Shown: positions 24,141 through 31,971, counted from the first letter of the stretch. The stretch is 32,983 bases of DNA from CAZOYN01 sp964584135 (GCA_964584135.1 CAZOYN010000003.1:1-32983); one strand, 5' to 3'. The notes: generated by a model not told the origin, from the letters alone. A program made the numbers and translations.

Positions 24141-25637
24141 CTACTTAACATCCTCGGGCGATGTACGTTTTATGCCAACACCACTCAGCCTCTCAACAAT
24201 GTAGTCGTTATAGAAGTTGCCATAGGTGAATTTATTAAGTTCGGTAGCATCCCACAAGAAGGTGCTTTGCTCTTCGTATGAATCATAGTGTGTATGCCAG
24301 CCTTTTTCCCGCTCGGCAGGGTCAAAGTCTTTTTTGCGTTCTTTGAATATCTTTTTATTTGCCTGGCCAGAGGAACGTAACGGATAGTGTTTGCTAAAAA
24401 ATTTTAGGGGGAACAGTTTTTGAGCCGGGAAATTGGCGTGATGGCCGCCGCTTGATGCAAGATCTAGCTTTTCATTATTCTTCCAGCATTTTATTTGCTG
24501 AAAATACCCCCCAATACCCGTAAATTCAAAATTATAGAAGAAGGCGTCGGGGTTCACGCCGCCTTCGAATCCTTCTTTTGTAGGCCGAAAATCAGCGACG
24601 GTAAAATCAATAGCGTCATATCCTAAACTATCGACAAATGAGATTGCCTGAACAAGTGTAGCGTTTTCCCAAGGAGATAAGCGTAGCTCATCTGCATCGT
24701 TATGAATAACCCAGTCGTGGCTGGCTTTTACTGCAATAGCCTCAACCCTTTTTAGCAGTCTTTCCCACTCATACCTGTGTTTTACTGGTTTTTTCTGCGG
24801 GAATCGTTCATACGAAACTCTAGGATTACTTTTTGCGATCTTCTTGATAATTGCAAATGTATTGTCAGTTGACCAATTGTCAATAACATGGACGTCGACG
24901 CCTTGGCTTAAGAGATGTTCAATCGATTGGTCAACTATGTCCTCTTCGTTGTAGGCAGTCATAATAGCTATTACACGCAGCTGCGGAGAAAGTTTATAGG
25001 TGGCTTCTCTACCCGATATTGCAAGTACAGTGCCTTTGTACTCATCGTCATCATTACTAACCGTAAAGCCGATGCTGTGCTCAATTGAGTAGTCAGACAA
25101 CAACCCGTTAAGCTCATCTATCGCCCACTCACGAACATGGAATGGGTTGCTTGGGGGGCCATAATCCTCTGCGCCACGTGCTCTTGTTCTATCTGGTGTC
25201 GATATAAGTAAATAAGGGGCGACTTTAGAAATTTTAGATAGATCCTTGAGGTACTTATGCGGCTCAACTATGTGTTCAATCACGTCTACAGATATAACAA
25301 CTGCTTCTTTCAATATTTCTTCGTCAATGTTTGGCAACCCTTTCTCTAAATCATGATTGATGACTCTCGAATTCGGTAGATTTTTCTTTAGGAGCTCAAT
25401 GTTTGTGTCACAGTCGACTGCAATAACTTCAAATCTTTTGCTCGCTTCAATAAGCTTCTCACCACTACCAGCACCAATATCAACAATGTATTTTTTATTT
25501 CCTCTTTCGGCAAGAAAGATTGCCATTTCGTACACGAATGGCTGATATATAGTACCGGTAGGTTGGATGTCAGGGAATGGGGCATTTTTCGCACGGATTT
25601 TATAACCCTTTTTTATGTTGTACGTCTTGTTCAACAC
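24141..25637 (-). CDS. methyltransferase-glycosyltransferase fusion
   Basis: A 498-residue two-domain protein. Residues about 25-210 are a class I methyltransferase with YIVDIGAGSGEKLIEAS as motif I and ISVDVIEHIVEPHKYL. Residues about 220-490 are a family-2-like transferase: VIAIMTAYNEEDIVDQSIEHL, VIDNWSTDNTFAI, and the acidic HNDADEL in the position of DXD. It starts with GTG at 25637, one base after the stop of the ABC ATPase gene, with AGGAG about 10 nt upstream. It could add and methylate the same residue (inference). Confidence 0.85.
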   Translation of the reverse strand: MLNKTYNIKKGYKIRAKNAPFPDIQPTGTIYQPFVYEMAIFLAERGNKKYIVDIGAGSGEKLIEASKRFEVIAVDCDTNIELLKKNLPNSRVINHDLEKGLPNIDEEILKEAVVISVDVIEHIVEPHKYLKDLSKISKVAPYLLISTPDRTRARGAEDYGPPSNPFHVREWAIDELNGLLSDYSIEHSIGFTVSNDDDEYKGTVLAISGREATYKLSPQLRVIAIMTAYNEEDIVDQSIEHLLSQGVDVHVIDNWSTDNTFAIIKKIAKSNPRVSYERFPQKKPVKHRYEWERLLKRVEAIAVKASHDWVIHNDADELRLSPWENATLVQAISFVDSLGYDAIDFTVADFRPTKEGFEGGVNPDAFFYNFEFTGIGGYFQQIKCWKNNEKLDLASSGGHHANFPAQKLFPLKFFSKHYPLRSSGQANKKIFKERKKDFDPAEREKGWHTHYDSYEEQSTFLWDATELNKFTYGNFYNDYIVERLSGVGIKRTSPEDVK

Positions 25638-25638
25638 T

Positions 25639-26877
25639 TCAGCTCTTCTCCTGCGTTAACTCAAGGGTATGCTCTGGCGCGACGACACCTGCAAATGGAG
25701 GATCGTCTACCGACAGTTTTGCTAAGCTTCTGTTTCTGGCATACACTTTTAGCGAAGATGGATCATACAGACTTGTCACTACGTAGTAAACACCACCCGA
25801 AAAAATATTCTTAACCGATAACCCAGCGGTTAGACGCTTGCCCTTGTGCCCGTCAATAGCTATTTTTTTATGGAGAGTGTCTGAATAGACATATGTAGGT
25901 CCGTTCTTCCCGAGGGTTAGCCCGATATCTAGTACCGCACCTTGAATATCCTGCTCAAGCCCGTACTTTACGGACACGTGTATAGTCTCCCCGTATTTAA
26001 ATGTCCGTGTTCGTGCTCCGGCCGCGTTTGTAACAGTAACGTCTTCTATTACGGCACCATTTCTAATAATTTCGTCAATGCTAGGCTTTTTTGCCTTCGG
26101 GGCTACTTGCTCTTTTTCAATCTCTTGGTTTGTTGCAGCACGATTTATATCTTGATAGGCACTTGCTATGACGGCAGGTTTACCAGCCAGCTCAATTTCC
26201 CCATTATTGATTAATATTGCCTTATCACAGTACCTCTCTACAGCACTCATATCGTGTGTTACAAGAACGACTGTTTTATTCATATTTTTTACTTCTCGGA
26301 AATATTCCTGACATTTGTTTTGAAAAGCAGCATCGCCCACGGCCAGTACTTCGTCGAGTATCAAAATATCTGATTGCGCGCGTATGGCAATCGAAAAAGC
26401 TAGACGAACTTGCATGCCCGACGAATAGTTTTTTAGTTTTTGGTCCATGAATTTTTCAAGCTCAGCAAATTCTACGATGTCGCTATACATCTCTTCCATT
26501 TCTCTACGGCTAAAACCAAGCAGGGCGCCATTTAGAAAGACGTTTTCTCTACCAGTCAGCTCGGGGCTGAAGCCAACACCGAGTTCAATGAACGGGGTTA
26601 GCTTACCATTTACTTGGATTTGCCCTGCAGTGGGTGGGTAAATCCCGGCCATCATTTTGAGCAATGTGCTTTTGCCGCTGCCGTTGCGGCCGACAATGCC
26701 AAAGAATTCGCCTTTTTTAATTTCAAAAGAGACGTCTTTTAGGACACGCTGCTTTTCGTAGGTACGTTTGCCGCCGCGAACCATGCTTATCAGTGTGCCC
26801 TTAATGGAGTTCTGCCGTTCGTGTGGCAGGCGGAAAGTTTTGCTTACGTGATCGACTTTTATCGCGATGTCATCCAT
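25639..26877 (-). CDS. wzt: polysaccharide ABC exporter ATPase with sugar-binding C-terminus
   Basis: A 412-residue Wzt/TagH-type ATPase that drives export of a lipid-linked polysaccharide across the membrane. Seen: Walker A GRNGSGKST (63-71), ELGVGFSPELTGREN typical of this subfamily, signature YSSGMQVRLA (151-160), Walker B ILILDEVLAVGD (D175, E176), and the H-loop VTHDMS. After a charged linker (about 245-262) residues about 265-405 form a beta-rich domain in the place of the Wzt carbohydrate-binding domain, which in known systems recognises the finished chain end. It overlaps the permease stop as TAATG. The first 230 bp or so look GC-richer than the rest of the gene. Confidence 0.92.
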   Translation of the reverse strand: MDDIAIKVDHVSKTFRLPHERQNSIKGTLISMVRGGKRTYEKQRVLKDVSFEIKKGEFFGIVGRNGSGKSTLLKMMAGIYPPTAGQIQVNGKLTPFIELGVGFSPELTGRENVFLNGALLGFSRREMEEMYSDIVEFAELEKFMDQKLKNYSSGMQVRLAFSIAIRAQSDILILDEVLAVGDAAFQNKCQEYFREVKNMNKTVVLVTHDMSAVERYCDKAILINNGEIELAGKPAVIASAYQDINRAATNQEIEKEQVAPKAKKPSIDEIIRNGAVIEDVTVTNAAGARTRTFKYGETIHVSVKYGLEQDIQGAVLDIGLTLGKNGPTYVYSDTLHKKIAIDGHKGKRLTAGLSVKNIFSGGVYYVVTSLYDPSSLKVYARNRSLAKLSVDDPPFAGVVAPEHTLELTQEKS

Positions 26878-27677
26878 TAGATGTTCTCCGCGAAGTACTG
26901 AGACTGTTTCTTAAAGTATGTGAGGCCAACGATCAACACAACAACCACAATTAAAAACGGTATGAACTGGTACCAGCCGCCATCAAAAATATGCTGCGCA
27001 GTGAGCGTCTGGTGTGTCACGGCTGAGTACCTGGCTGCCTGCACAGCCTGGGCCATGGGGTTTAAGAGGATTAGCTTTTGGAACGTCAGGTTGGTGATAC
27101 GCGATAGCGGGTACAGGATTGGCGTGAGGTAAAAGCCGGCTTGCAAAATAACTTCCCAGATATAGCTAATGTCACGGAACTTCACAAAGGCCGCCGACAT
27201 AAACAGCGACAGCCCTAGGGCAAAGATGTAGACTTCGGCGAAAATGAGCGGCAGCCACAGGATGGACCACATGACATCAACATGGTTAACAATCATGAAG
27301 ACAGCAATAACAACCAGGTTTAAACCAAAGTTAATCAGTGCCGAGATGCTGCTACTAAACACAATAATCCAGCGCGGGATGCGGATTTTACGGATTAAAT
27401 CGCCCCGGCCGACGATTGAGGTCAGGCCTTGCTGGGTTAGCTCGCTAAAGAAGTTCCACATCACAATGCCCAGCAGGAGGTAAACCGGGAAGTGGGGGAC
27501 GCCATTGCCAAGTTTTAGGAATTTTACAAAGACAATGTACAGAATGACGAACAGCAGTAATGGACGCAGCAACGACCAGGCATAGCCCAGCACTGAACCC
27601 TGATAGCGCAGTTTAAAATCCGTCCGGACCAGCTCTGACACCAGGGCCCGGTTTTTCTTTGTGACAAATCGCCTCAT
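26877..27677 (-). CDS. wzm: polysaccharide ABC exporter permease
   Basis: A 266-residue ABC-2 type permease with six predicted membrane helices, partner of the ATPase encoded directly downstream. Seen: the N-terminal amphipathic part with RTDFKLRYQGSVLGYAWSLLRP, a strong marker of the Wzm/TagG family, and LTPILYPLSRI near the end. The ATG at 27677 gives the family length; the open frame runs on upstream but that part overlaps the opposite gene and has no family similarity. It heads the leftward operon, with a promoter that overlaps that of the divergent glycosyltransferase gene. Confidence 0.92.
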   Translation of the reverse strand: MRRFVTKKNRALVSELVRTDFKLRYQGSVLGYAWSLLRPLLLFVILYIVFVKFLKLGNGVPHFPVYLLLGIVMWNFFSELTQQGLTSIVGRGDLIRKIRIPRWIIVFSSSISALINFGLNLVVIAVFMIVNHVDVMWSILWLPLIFAEVYIFALGLSLFMSAAFVKFRDISYIWEVILQAGFYLTPILYPLSRITNLTFQKLILLNPMAQAVQAARYSAVTHQTLTAQHIFDGGWYQFIPFLIVVVVLIVGLTYFKKQSQYFAENI

Positions 27678-27686
27678 GTTTTGAGT

Positions 27687-27692
27687 TATTAT
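27687..27692 (+). promoter_or_regulatory. -10 box of the glycosyltransferase gene at 27700
   Basis: TATTAT ends 7 nt before the ATG at 27700, with no good -35 at 17 bp. It overlaps, by five bases, the opposite-strand TATAAT of the wzm gene. An AGAGGAA between box and ATG is too close for usual ribosome binding, so a leaderless mRNA is likely. Confidence 0.5.
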
Positions 27693-27716
27693 AGAGGAAA
27701 TGAGCTCCTCAGTCGA
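27688..27716 (-). promoter_or_regulatory. promoter of the wzm-wzt operon
   Basis: On the minus strand: -35 TCGACT (27711-27716), 17-bp spacer, -10 TATAAT (27688-27693). The hexamer ends 10 nt before the wzm ATG at 27677. The -35 lies inside the coding region of the divergent gene. Confidence 0.6.
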
Positions 27717-28731
27717 TGCTAAGACCTGTGTTGTCGTCCCAAACTGGAATGGGGCTGACAGTTTAGCGGCCTGTTTGGATTCGCTGTTGGACCAGTCCCA
27801 AGAAGCGCAGGTTATTGTTGTGGAAAACGGCTCCGTAGATGGTTCGCTGGCGTTACTGGAGCAATACCCTAGTGTGGTAGTTGTACGGCACGCCAAAAAC
27901 CTGGGCTTTGCCGGGGGCGTGAACAGTGGTATCTGCCGAGCTATGGAGCTGGGTGCCGAGTACGTGGCATTGTTTAACAACGACGCCGTGGCTGACAAGC
28001 ATTGGCTGAAGCACCTGGTGGCCGCACTTGATGGCCAGCCTGAGCTTGGCATTGCTACCTCCAAAATTTTAGACGCCGAGGGCAAGCATTTGGACAGCAC
28101 CGGCGATTATTACACCGTTTGGGGGCTACCCTACCCCCGTGGCCGCGGCGAAACTGAGCTGGATAGGTACGACAGCCAAACAGAAGTCTTCGGGGCCAGT
28201 GGCGGCGCCAGCTTATACCGGGTAAACATGTTCGAGGAAATTGGGCTGTTTGACGAAGACTTCTTTGCCTATTACGAGGATGTGGATTTGAGTTTTCGGG
28301 CCCAGTTGGCTGGTTGGAAGGTGGCCTATGTGCCAGGGGCGGTTGTGTATCACCAGATTGGGGCAACCAGCGGCAAAATTAAGGGTTTTACCACCTGTCA
28401 GACCATTAAGAACCTGCCCTGGCTGTTTTGGAAGAATGTGCCGGCTGGCCGGATATTTATAAAAGTTTTGCCACGGTTCACGCTGGCTTACCTGTCGTTT
28501 ATTGTTAGCGCCCTGGCTCGTGGCCAGGTTGGGCCAGTCGCCAAAGGCCTGGCCCGCTACGCCTGGTTGCTGCCTAAAAAATTGGTTGAGCGGTGGCGCA
28601 TCCAAAATCAACGCAAGGTTTCTAAAGGCTACGTTTGGTCTATGATGGCTCACGACTTACCACCAAATGCCTTGAAACTGCGCTGGCTTCGGACTACTTG
28701 GTGGAAGCTGATTGGGAGAAAAGATGGCTAA
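27700..28731 (+). CDS. glycosyltransferase family 2, rhamnosyltransferase-like
   Basis: A 343-residue GT-A transferase. Seen: CVVVPNWNGADSLAACLDSL, VVENGSVDGS, NLGFAGGVNSG, the metal-binding ALFNNDAV near 96-103, GASGGASLYR, and DEDFFAYYEDVDLSFRAQLAGW, the classical acceptor-site block of rhamnosyltransferase-like GT2 enzymes. A hydrophobic or amphipathic region follows at about 245-275, which may hold it at the membrane. It is GC-rich like the flanking chromosome. It begins 22 bp from the divergent wzm start and overlaps the next gene by 8 nt. Confidence 0.9.
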   Translation: MSSSVDAKTCVVVPNWNGADSLAACLDSLLDQSQEAQVIVVENGSVDGSLALLEQYPSVVVVRHAKNLGFAGGVNSGICRAMELGAEYVALFNNDAVADKHWLKHLVAALDGQPELGIATSKILDAEGKHLDSTGDYYTVWGLPYPRGRGETELDRYDSQTEVFGASGGASLYRVNMFEEIGLFDEDFFAYYEDVDLSFRAQLAGWKVAYVPGAVVYHQIGATSGKIKGFTTCQTIKNLPWLFWKNVPAGRIFIKVLPRFTLAYLSFIVSALARGQVGPVAKGLARYAWLLPKKLVERWRIQNQRKVSKGYVWSMMAHDLPPNALKLRWLRTTWWKLIGRKDG

Positions 28732-29821
28732 GATAGTAATTGACGCCCGCGAGTCTGGCACCACCACCGGCCGCTATGTCGATAAGCTGGTTGAGTACCT
28801 CTACGGGCTGGAGCTGAAGCAGGACATTACCGTACTGACCAAGGCGCACCGGCTGGGATATTTTGCTAAGGTGGCGCCGTCATACAAGCTGGTAGAGTGC
28901 CCGCACGAGGAGTTCACGTTTGCTGAGCAGTTAGGTTTTAGAAAACAGCTCGACAGCCTGCAGCCTGAGTTGGTGCACTTTGCCATGGTGCAGCAACCTA
29001 TCTGGTACCGGGGCAAAACAGTAACCACTATCCACGACTTGACGACTCTGCGCTTCAAGAACCCGGCTAAAAATCCGCTCATTATTACGCTGAAACAGCA
29101 GGTTTACAAATATGTGATTAAAAAAGCAGCCCGGAAGGCAGCGCAGATCACGACGCCGTCGCAGTTTGTGAAGGACGAGGTGGTACGGTTCACCGGCGTC
29201 AGCCCAGACAAAATTACCGTAACCTACGAAGCGGCCGACCTCATACAAGAGGCGGCTGCGCCGGTTGAGAGACTGCAGGGCAAGCAATTCCTGATGTACC
29301 TGGGCCGGCCCATGCCACACAAAAACCTGGAGCGCCTGATTGCGGCCTTTGTGCAATTGCAAGCCAAGCACCTTGATCTGTGGCTGGTGCTTGCCGGCAA
29401 AAAAGATGCCAACTACCAGCGGATTGAGGCCGGCGTGCAGGCTCGCAAACTGCAAAACATTTACTTTACGGACTTTGTCAGCGAAGGGCAGCTGCGCTGG
29501 TTATATGAGCACTGCGCGGCCTATGTCTTCCCGAGCCTGAGCGAAGGTTTCGGCTTGCCGGCGCTAGAGGCTATGGCCCATGCCGCGCCAGTGGTCAGCA
29601 GCAATGCCACGTGCCTGCCGGAAATTTACGGTGACGCCGTCCACTACTTTGACCCGCTGGACGTGGGTGCTATGGCCACGGCCATTGATGATGTGCTGAC
29701 TAACCCTAAATTACGGGCCGAGCTCGTCCAAAAAGGCCAAGTCCAGGCCAAAAAATACTCCTGGCAACGAACCGCAGAGCAAACGCTCGAAGTCTACGAG
29801 CGAGCCCTCGGTTCATCTTAG
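28724..29821 (+). CDS. glycosyltransferase family 4
   Basis: A 365-residue GT-B transferase. Seen: IVIDARESGTTTGRY at the N-terminus, VTTIHDLTTLRF, the donor-domain start FLMYLGRPMPHKNLERLIAAF, and FPSLSEGFGLPALEAMAHAAPVV with the EX7E-type motif. The family often transfers mannose or rhamnose from a nucleotide sugar. The ATG at 28724 is chosen, with GGGAGA (28714-28719) just before it; a GTG-type start a few codons upstream is weaker. It forms a two-gene operon with the GT2 gene and is followed by a large inverted repeat. Confidence 0.9.
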   Translation: MAKIVIDARESGTTTGRYVDKLVEYLYGLELKQDITVLTKAHRLGYFAKVAPSYKLVECPHEEFTFAEQLGFRKQLDSLQPELVHFAMVQQPIWYRGKTVTTIHDLTTLRFKNPAKNPLIITLKQQVYKYVIKKAARKAAQITTPSQFVKDEVVRFTGVSPDKITVTYEAADLIQEAAAPVERLQGKQFLMYLGRPMPHKNLERLIAAFVQLQAKHLDLWLVLAGKKDANYQRIEAGVQARKLQNIYFTDFVSEGQLRWLYEHCAAYVFPSLSEGFGLPALEAMAHAAPVVSSNATCLPEIYGDAVHYFDPLDVGAMATAIDDVLTNPKLRAELVQKGQVQAKKYSWQRTAEQTLEVYERALGSS

Positions 29822-29838
29822 GCTTGGCTCTCCGTGAC

Positions 29839-29891
29839 CACTGTAGTTTTATAGTATAACTGGAGTATAATTATACTATAATTTCACAGTG
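29839..29891. terminator. AT-rich inverted repeat between convergent genes
   Basis: CACTGT (29839-29844) pairs with ACAGTG (29886-29891); after a 4-by-4 internal loop, TTATAGTATAA (29849-29859) pairs perfectly with TTATACTATAA (29871-29881), leaving an 11-nt loop. It stands between a rightward glycosyltransferase and the leftward jag gene, so a two-way terminator is the simplest reading. It lacks the GC-rich stem and clean T-run of a standard terminator, so a protein-binding palindrome is possible. Confidence 0.5.
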
Positions 29892-29927
29892 TGCTGGGTA
29901 AGCCCTAACTTCTCTTACAGGAAATCT

Positions 29928-30392
29928 CTAGGTCGCGGGCCTGAGTACGATGTGGCGCTCGCGGCCTTCGCCGTCGGAATCGCTGGTCAGGCCGTACTCG
30001 GCCGCCAGTTGGTGCACCACCCGGCGGTCGGCGGCGTTCATTGGCTCCAGGTCCATAGGCTCACCAGAGTCGCGCACCTGCTTGACCCAGATTTCGGCCC
30101 TGTCGCGCAAGCGGTCGGCTCGGTGCTTTTTGTATTCCGCAATGTGGACATTCACCCGGGTGTGCTCGTTAGCTTTGTTTTTTAAGGCAGTGCTGGTTAG
30201 GTGCTGCAGCGAGCGCATGTTTTCGCCACGGCCGCCAATCAGGAACCCGTTAAGGTGGGTGCTGGGGACATTGAGTTGGATTACTTCGTCGTCGCTGGTA
30301 GCGTAGACGTCGGTGTTCAGGCCAAAAAAGGAGAGTAAATCTTCGAGGTATTTTTTGGCAAATAAAATCGCTGCTTCCATTGAACCGTTCAT
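29928..30392 (-). CDS. jag: KH-R3H RNA-binding protein (Jag/KhpB)
   Basis: A 154-residue cytoplasmic RNA-binding protein. Seen: a KH domain with the loop LIGGRGENMRSLQ (about 51-63) and an R3H domain with the RxxxH signature in ADRRVVHQLA (about 121-130). The N-terminal Jag domain found in many Firmicutes is absent, giving a short form. In other bacteria the protein influences cell elongation and division. Its ATG overlaps the yidC stop as ATGA and follows GGAGG, so it is translated with yidC. Confidence 0.9.
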   Translation of the reverse strand: MNGSMEAAILFAKKYLEDLLSFFGLNTDVYATSDDEVIQLNVPSTHLNGFLIGGRGENMRSLQHLTSTALKNKANEHTRVNVHIAEYKKHRADRLRDRAEIWVKQVRDSGEPMDLEPMNAADRRVVHQLAAEYGLTSDSDGEGRERHIVLRPAT

Positions 30393-31312
30393 CGTTTTTT
30401 CCTCCGCTTTTTATTGGAGTGAGATTTTTTAGATGACTTACTTACAATTTCGGCTTCCGGAATGGCCGCCACGTCTTTCGTTGGCTTGTCGGCCAAGGCT
30501 TCCATCTCGGTCTCATCTTCGCGCAGGACATAGCCTTGCTGCAGGAAGGCCACCAGGCCACCGACCAACCAGTAGAGGCTCAGAGCTGAGGCAATGTTGA
30601 CCGTGAACAGGAAGATCATAACCGGTAATAGGAAGCGGGTGCTGCGGCCGACAGCGGCGTTAACCTCGGACTGGTCAGCTTGTTTGCCCGCCCCAGCTGA
30701 TTTGAGGATGTCACGCAGTGAGCGCTGGTCTTTGCTGACCGGCATGAGCTGTTTACTCTGGTAATACTGCGCCAGGGCGCTGCCGAGCACGATCAGCATG
30801 GCCGGCACGTAAATCCCGCCGCCGCTATTCAGGGCGGCCCGGCTCAGGTTAACCACACCAAACAGGGTGTTGTCGAACAGGTGAATGTTGTGGGCCAGCG
30901 CCCGCATCCACGACAGGTGTTGCAAGCTGGGGTAGGCGAAGGTCACCAAGGCATGGGGGTTGGTAATAACCCGGCGCAGGCCGCTGTACAGGCCAATCAG
31001 AATGATTAGTTGGACGATTAAGATAGGGAACGTGGCAAAGGGGTTAATGCCTCGCTCTTTATACAGCTCCATGAGGAGCAGTGACTCTTTTTGGCGGTTG
31101 CCCTTGGCGGCGGCTTTGACTTTTTTGAGCTCGGGCTGCAGCTGGCGCATCACCTTAGCCTGGTGGAGTTGTTTCCGCAGCAGTGGCCAGAGGAGCAAAC
31201 GGATAATGACCGTGAAGATAATGAGAGCCAGGCCGAAGTTATGGCCAGGCAAGAGGGCATAGACCAGCACCAGCAGGTTAAAAATCGGTTGCACTACAAA
31301 CGTGGTAAACAT
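30389..31312 (-). CDS. yidC: membrane protein insertase YidC/OxaA
   Basis: A 307-residue insertase of the short Gram-positive type: no large extracytoplasmic P1 domain, about five membrane helices, the first helix followed by LALIIFTVIIRLLLWPLLRKQ with the conserved arginine in the groove, then a basic cytoplasmic loop (KVKAAAKGNRQKESLLLMEL) and GINPFATFPILIVQLIILIGLY. The C-terminus is a long basic tail (SKKSHSNKKRRKKR) that can contact ribosomes. It is coupled to jag by a 4-nt overlap. A 157-bp gap with two folded elements separates it from rnpA. Confidence 0.93.
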   Translation of the reverse strand: MFTTFVVQPIFNLLVLVYALLPGHNFGLALIIFTVIIRLLLWPLLRKQLHQAKVMRQLQPELKKVKAAAKGNRQKESLLLMELYKERGINPFATFPILIVQLIILIGLYSGLRRVITNPHALVTFAYPSLQHLSWMRALAHNIHLFDNTLFGVVNLSRAALNSGGGIYVPAMLIVLGSALAQYYQSKQLMPVSKDQRSLRDILKSAGAGKQADQSEVNAAVGRSTRFLLPVMIFLFTVNIASALSLYWLVGGLVAFLQQGYVLREDETEMEALADKPTKDVAAIPEAEIVSKSSKKSHSNKKRRKKR

Positions 31313-31335
31313 CTCTGTTAAATCCCTTGGCTTTA

Positions 31336-31344
31336 ACTATACCA
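31336..31344 (-). promoter_or_regulatory. putative extended -10 of yidC-jag
   Basis: TGG-TATAGT on the minus strand, about 24 nt before the yidC ATG (31312). No good -35. The adjoining upstream bases form the hairpin at 31346-31400, so that fold would cover the -35 region. Confidence 0.4.
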
Positions 31345-31345
31345 T

Positions 31346-31400
31346 GAGAGGTGGGCGAAACCGCACTTATCGATAAATATCCCGGCGGTGTCCCACTCTC
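31346..31400. other. nested hairpin in the rnpA-yidC gap
   Basis: GAGAG-g-TGGG (31346-31355) pairs with CCCACTCTC (31392-31400), nine pairs with one bulged base. Inside, ACCGC (31360-31364) pairs with GCGGT (31385-31389), and the apical loop holds TATCGATA. It reads well on either strand. No T-run follows on the minus strand, so it is a poor terminator. Function unknown. Confidence 0.5.
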
Positions 31401-31414
31401 TTTCCCATCGGGCA

Positions 31415-31453
31415 ATATTCCATAAAGGTTATATTATAACTTATACGGAATAT
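31415..31453. other. nested AT-rich palindrome downstream of rnpA
   Basis: ATATTCC (31415-31421) pairs with GGAATAT (31447-31453), three more pairs are possible in minus-strand RNA, and the loop contains GTTATA-t-TATAAC (31428-31440). It lies 16 bp beyond the rnpA stop. It may stop or process the rpmH-rnpA transcript, or bind a protein. Confidence 0.45.
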
Positions 31454-31469
31454 CGGCCGCAGGACACTT

Positions 31470-31814
31470 TCAAACTAAGCCGGCCTTTTGCAGCAAGTCA
31501 CTTACAATCACAGTCAGATCGGCTGCTGGCATAGTGGCTAGCTGTTCATCGTAGGCGGTCAGCACTAGGTCGTAGCCCGTAGTTTGCCCGCCGATGTTCT
31601 GACGCACAATTTCGTACAACCGGCGGCGGATGCGGTTACGCACCACGGCCGACTTACTGACCTTGCGGCTGACCACAACACCTACCCGAAACGGCTTGTC
31701 GGACCCGCGTTGGCCATACTTGAGGCTCATCAGCGGGCCACGAACCGTCTGACCGCGCCGATAGACGGCCCGCAGGCTGTTGTAGCCGTGGAAGCGATGG
31801 ACTCGGGACAGCAT
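31470..31814 (-). CDS. rnpA: ribonuclease P protein component
   Basis: A 114-residue basic protein that binds the RNase P RNA and helps recognise precursor tRNA. Seen: RVHRFHGYNSLRAVYRRG at the N-terminus, FRVGVVVSRKVSKSAVVRN with the RNR motif (about 60-68) and RIRRRLYEIVR. Normal length. It follows rpmH by 13 nt on the same strand, the usual order. Confidence 0.93.
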   Translation of the reverse strand: MLSRVHRFHGYNSLRAVYRRGQTVRGPLMSLKYGQRGSDKPFRVGVVVSRKVSKSAVVRNRIRRRLYEIVRQNIGGQTTGYDLVLTAYDEQLATMPAADLTVIVSDLLQKAGLV

Positions 31815-31827
31815 GCTTTGTCCGCGA

Positions 31828-31965
31828 TTAAACTGTCAATTTGGCACGGCCTTTAGCGCGGCGGCGCTTCAGGACTTTTTGGCCGCCTTTGGCAGTCATG
31901 CGCTTCAAGAAACCATGCTCGCCGGAGCGTTGACGTTTCTTGGGTTGGTAAGTTCGTTTAGGCAT
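31828..31965 (-). CDS. rpmH: 50S ribosomal protein L34
   Basis: A 45-residue, very basic ribosomal protein, full length. Seen: MPKRTYQPKKRQR at the start, HGFLKRM in the middle and VLKRRRAKGRAKLTV at the end, all diagnostic of L34. It heads rpmH-rnpA and is divergent from dnaA across the DnaA-box region. Confidence 0.96.
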   Translation of the reverse strand: MPKRTYQPKKRQRSGEHGFLKRMTAKGGQKVLKRRRAKGRAKLTV

Positions 31966-31971
31966 CTCCCT

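Noticed and set aside
27678..28100. An upstream extension of the wzm reading frame on the minus strand.
   Set aside because: It lies wholly opposite the well-supported GT2 gene, shows no family features, and the ATG at 27677 gives normal Wzm length with a promoter in place.
28213..28653. Long minus-strand frames opposite the GT2 and GT4 genes at 27700-29821.
   Set aside because: They are shadows of GC-rich genes whose plus-strand products have clear conserved motifs.
31346..31400. The rnpA-yidC hairpin as a small SRP RNA or a known self-cleaving ribozyme.
   Set aside because: It lacks the SRP GGAAG/AGCA core and no twister or hammerhead core bases were found.
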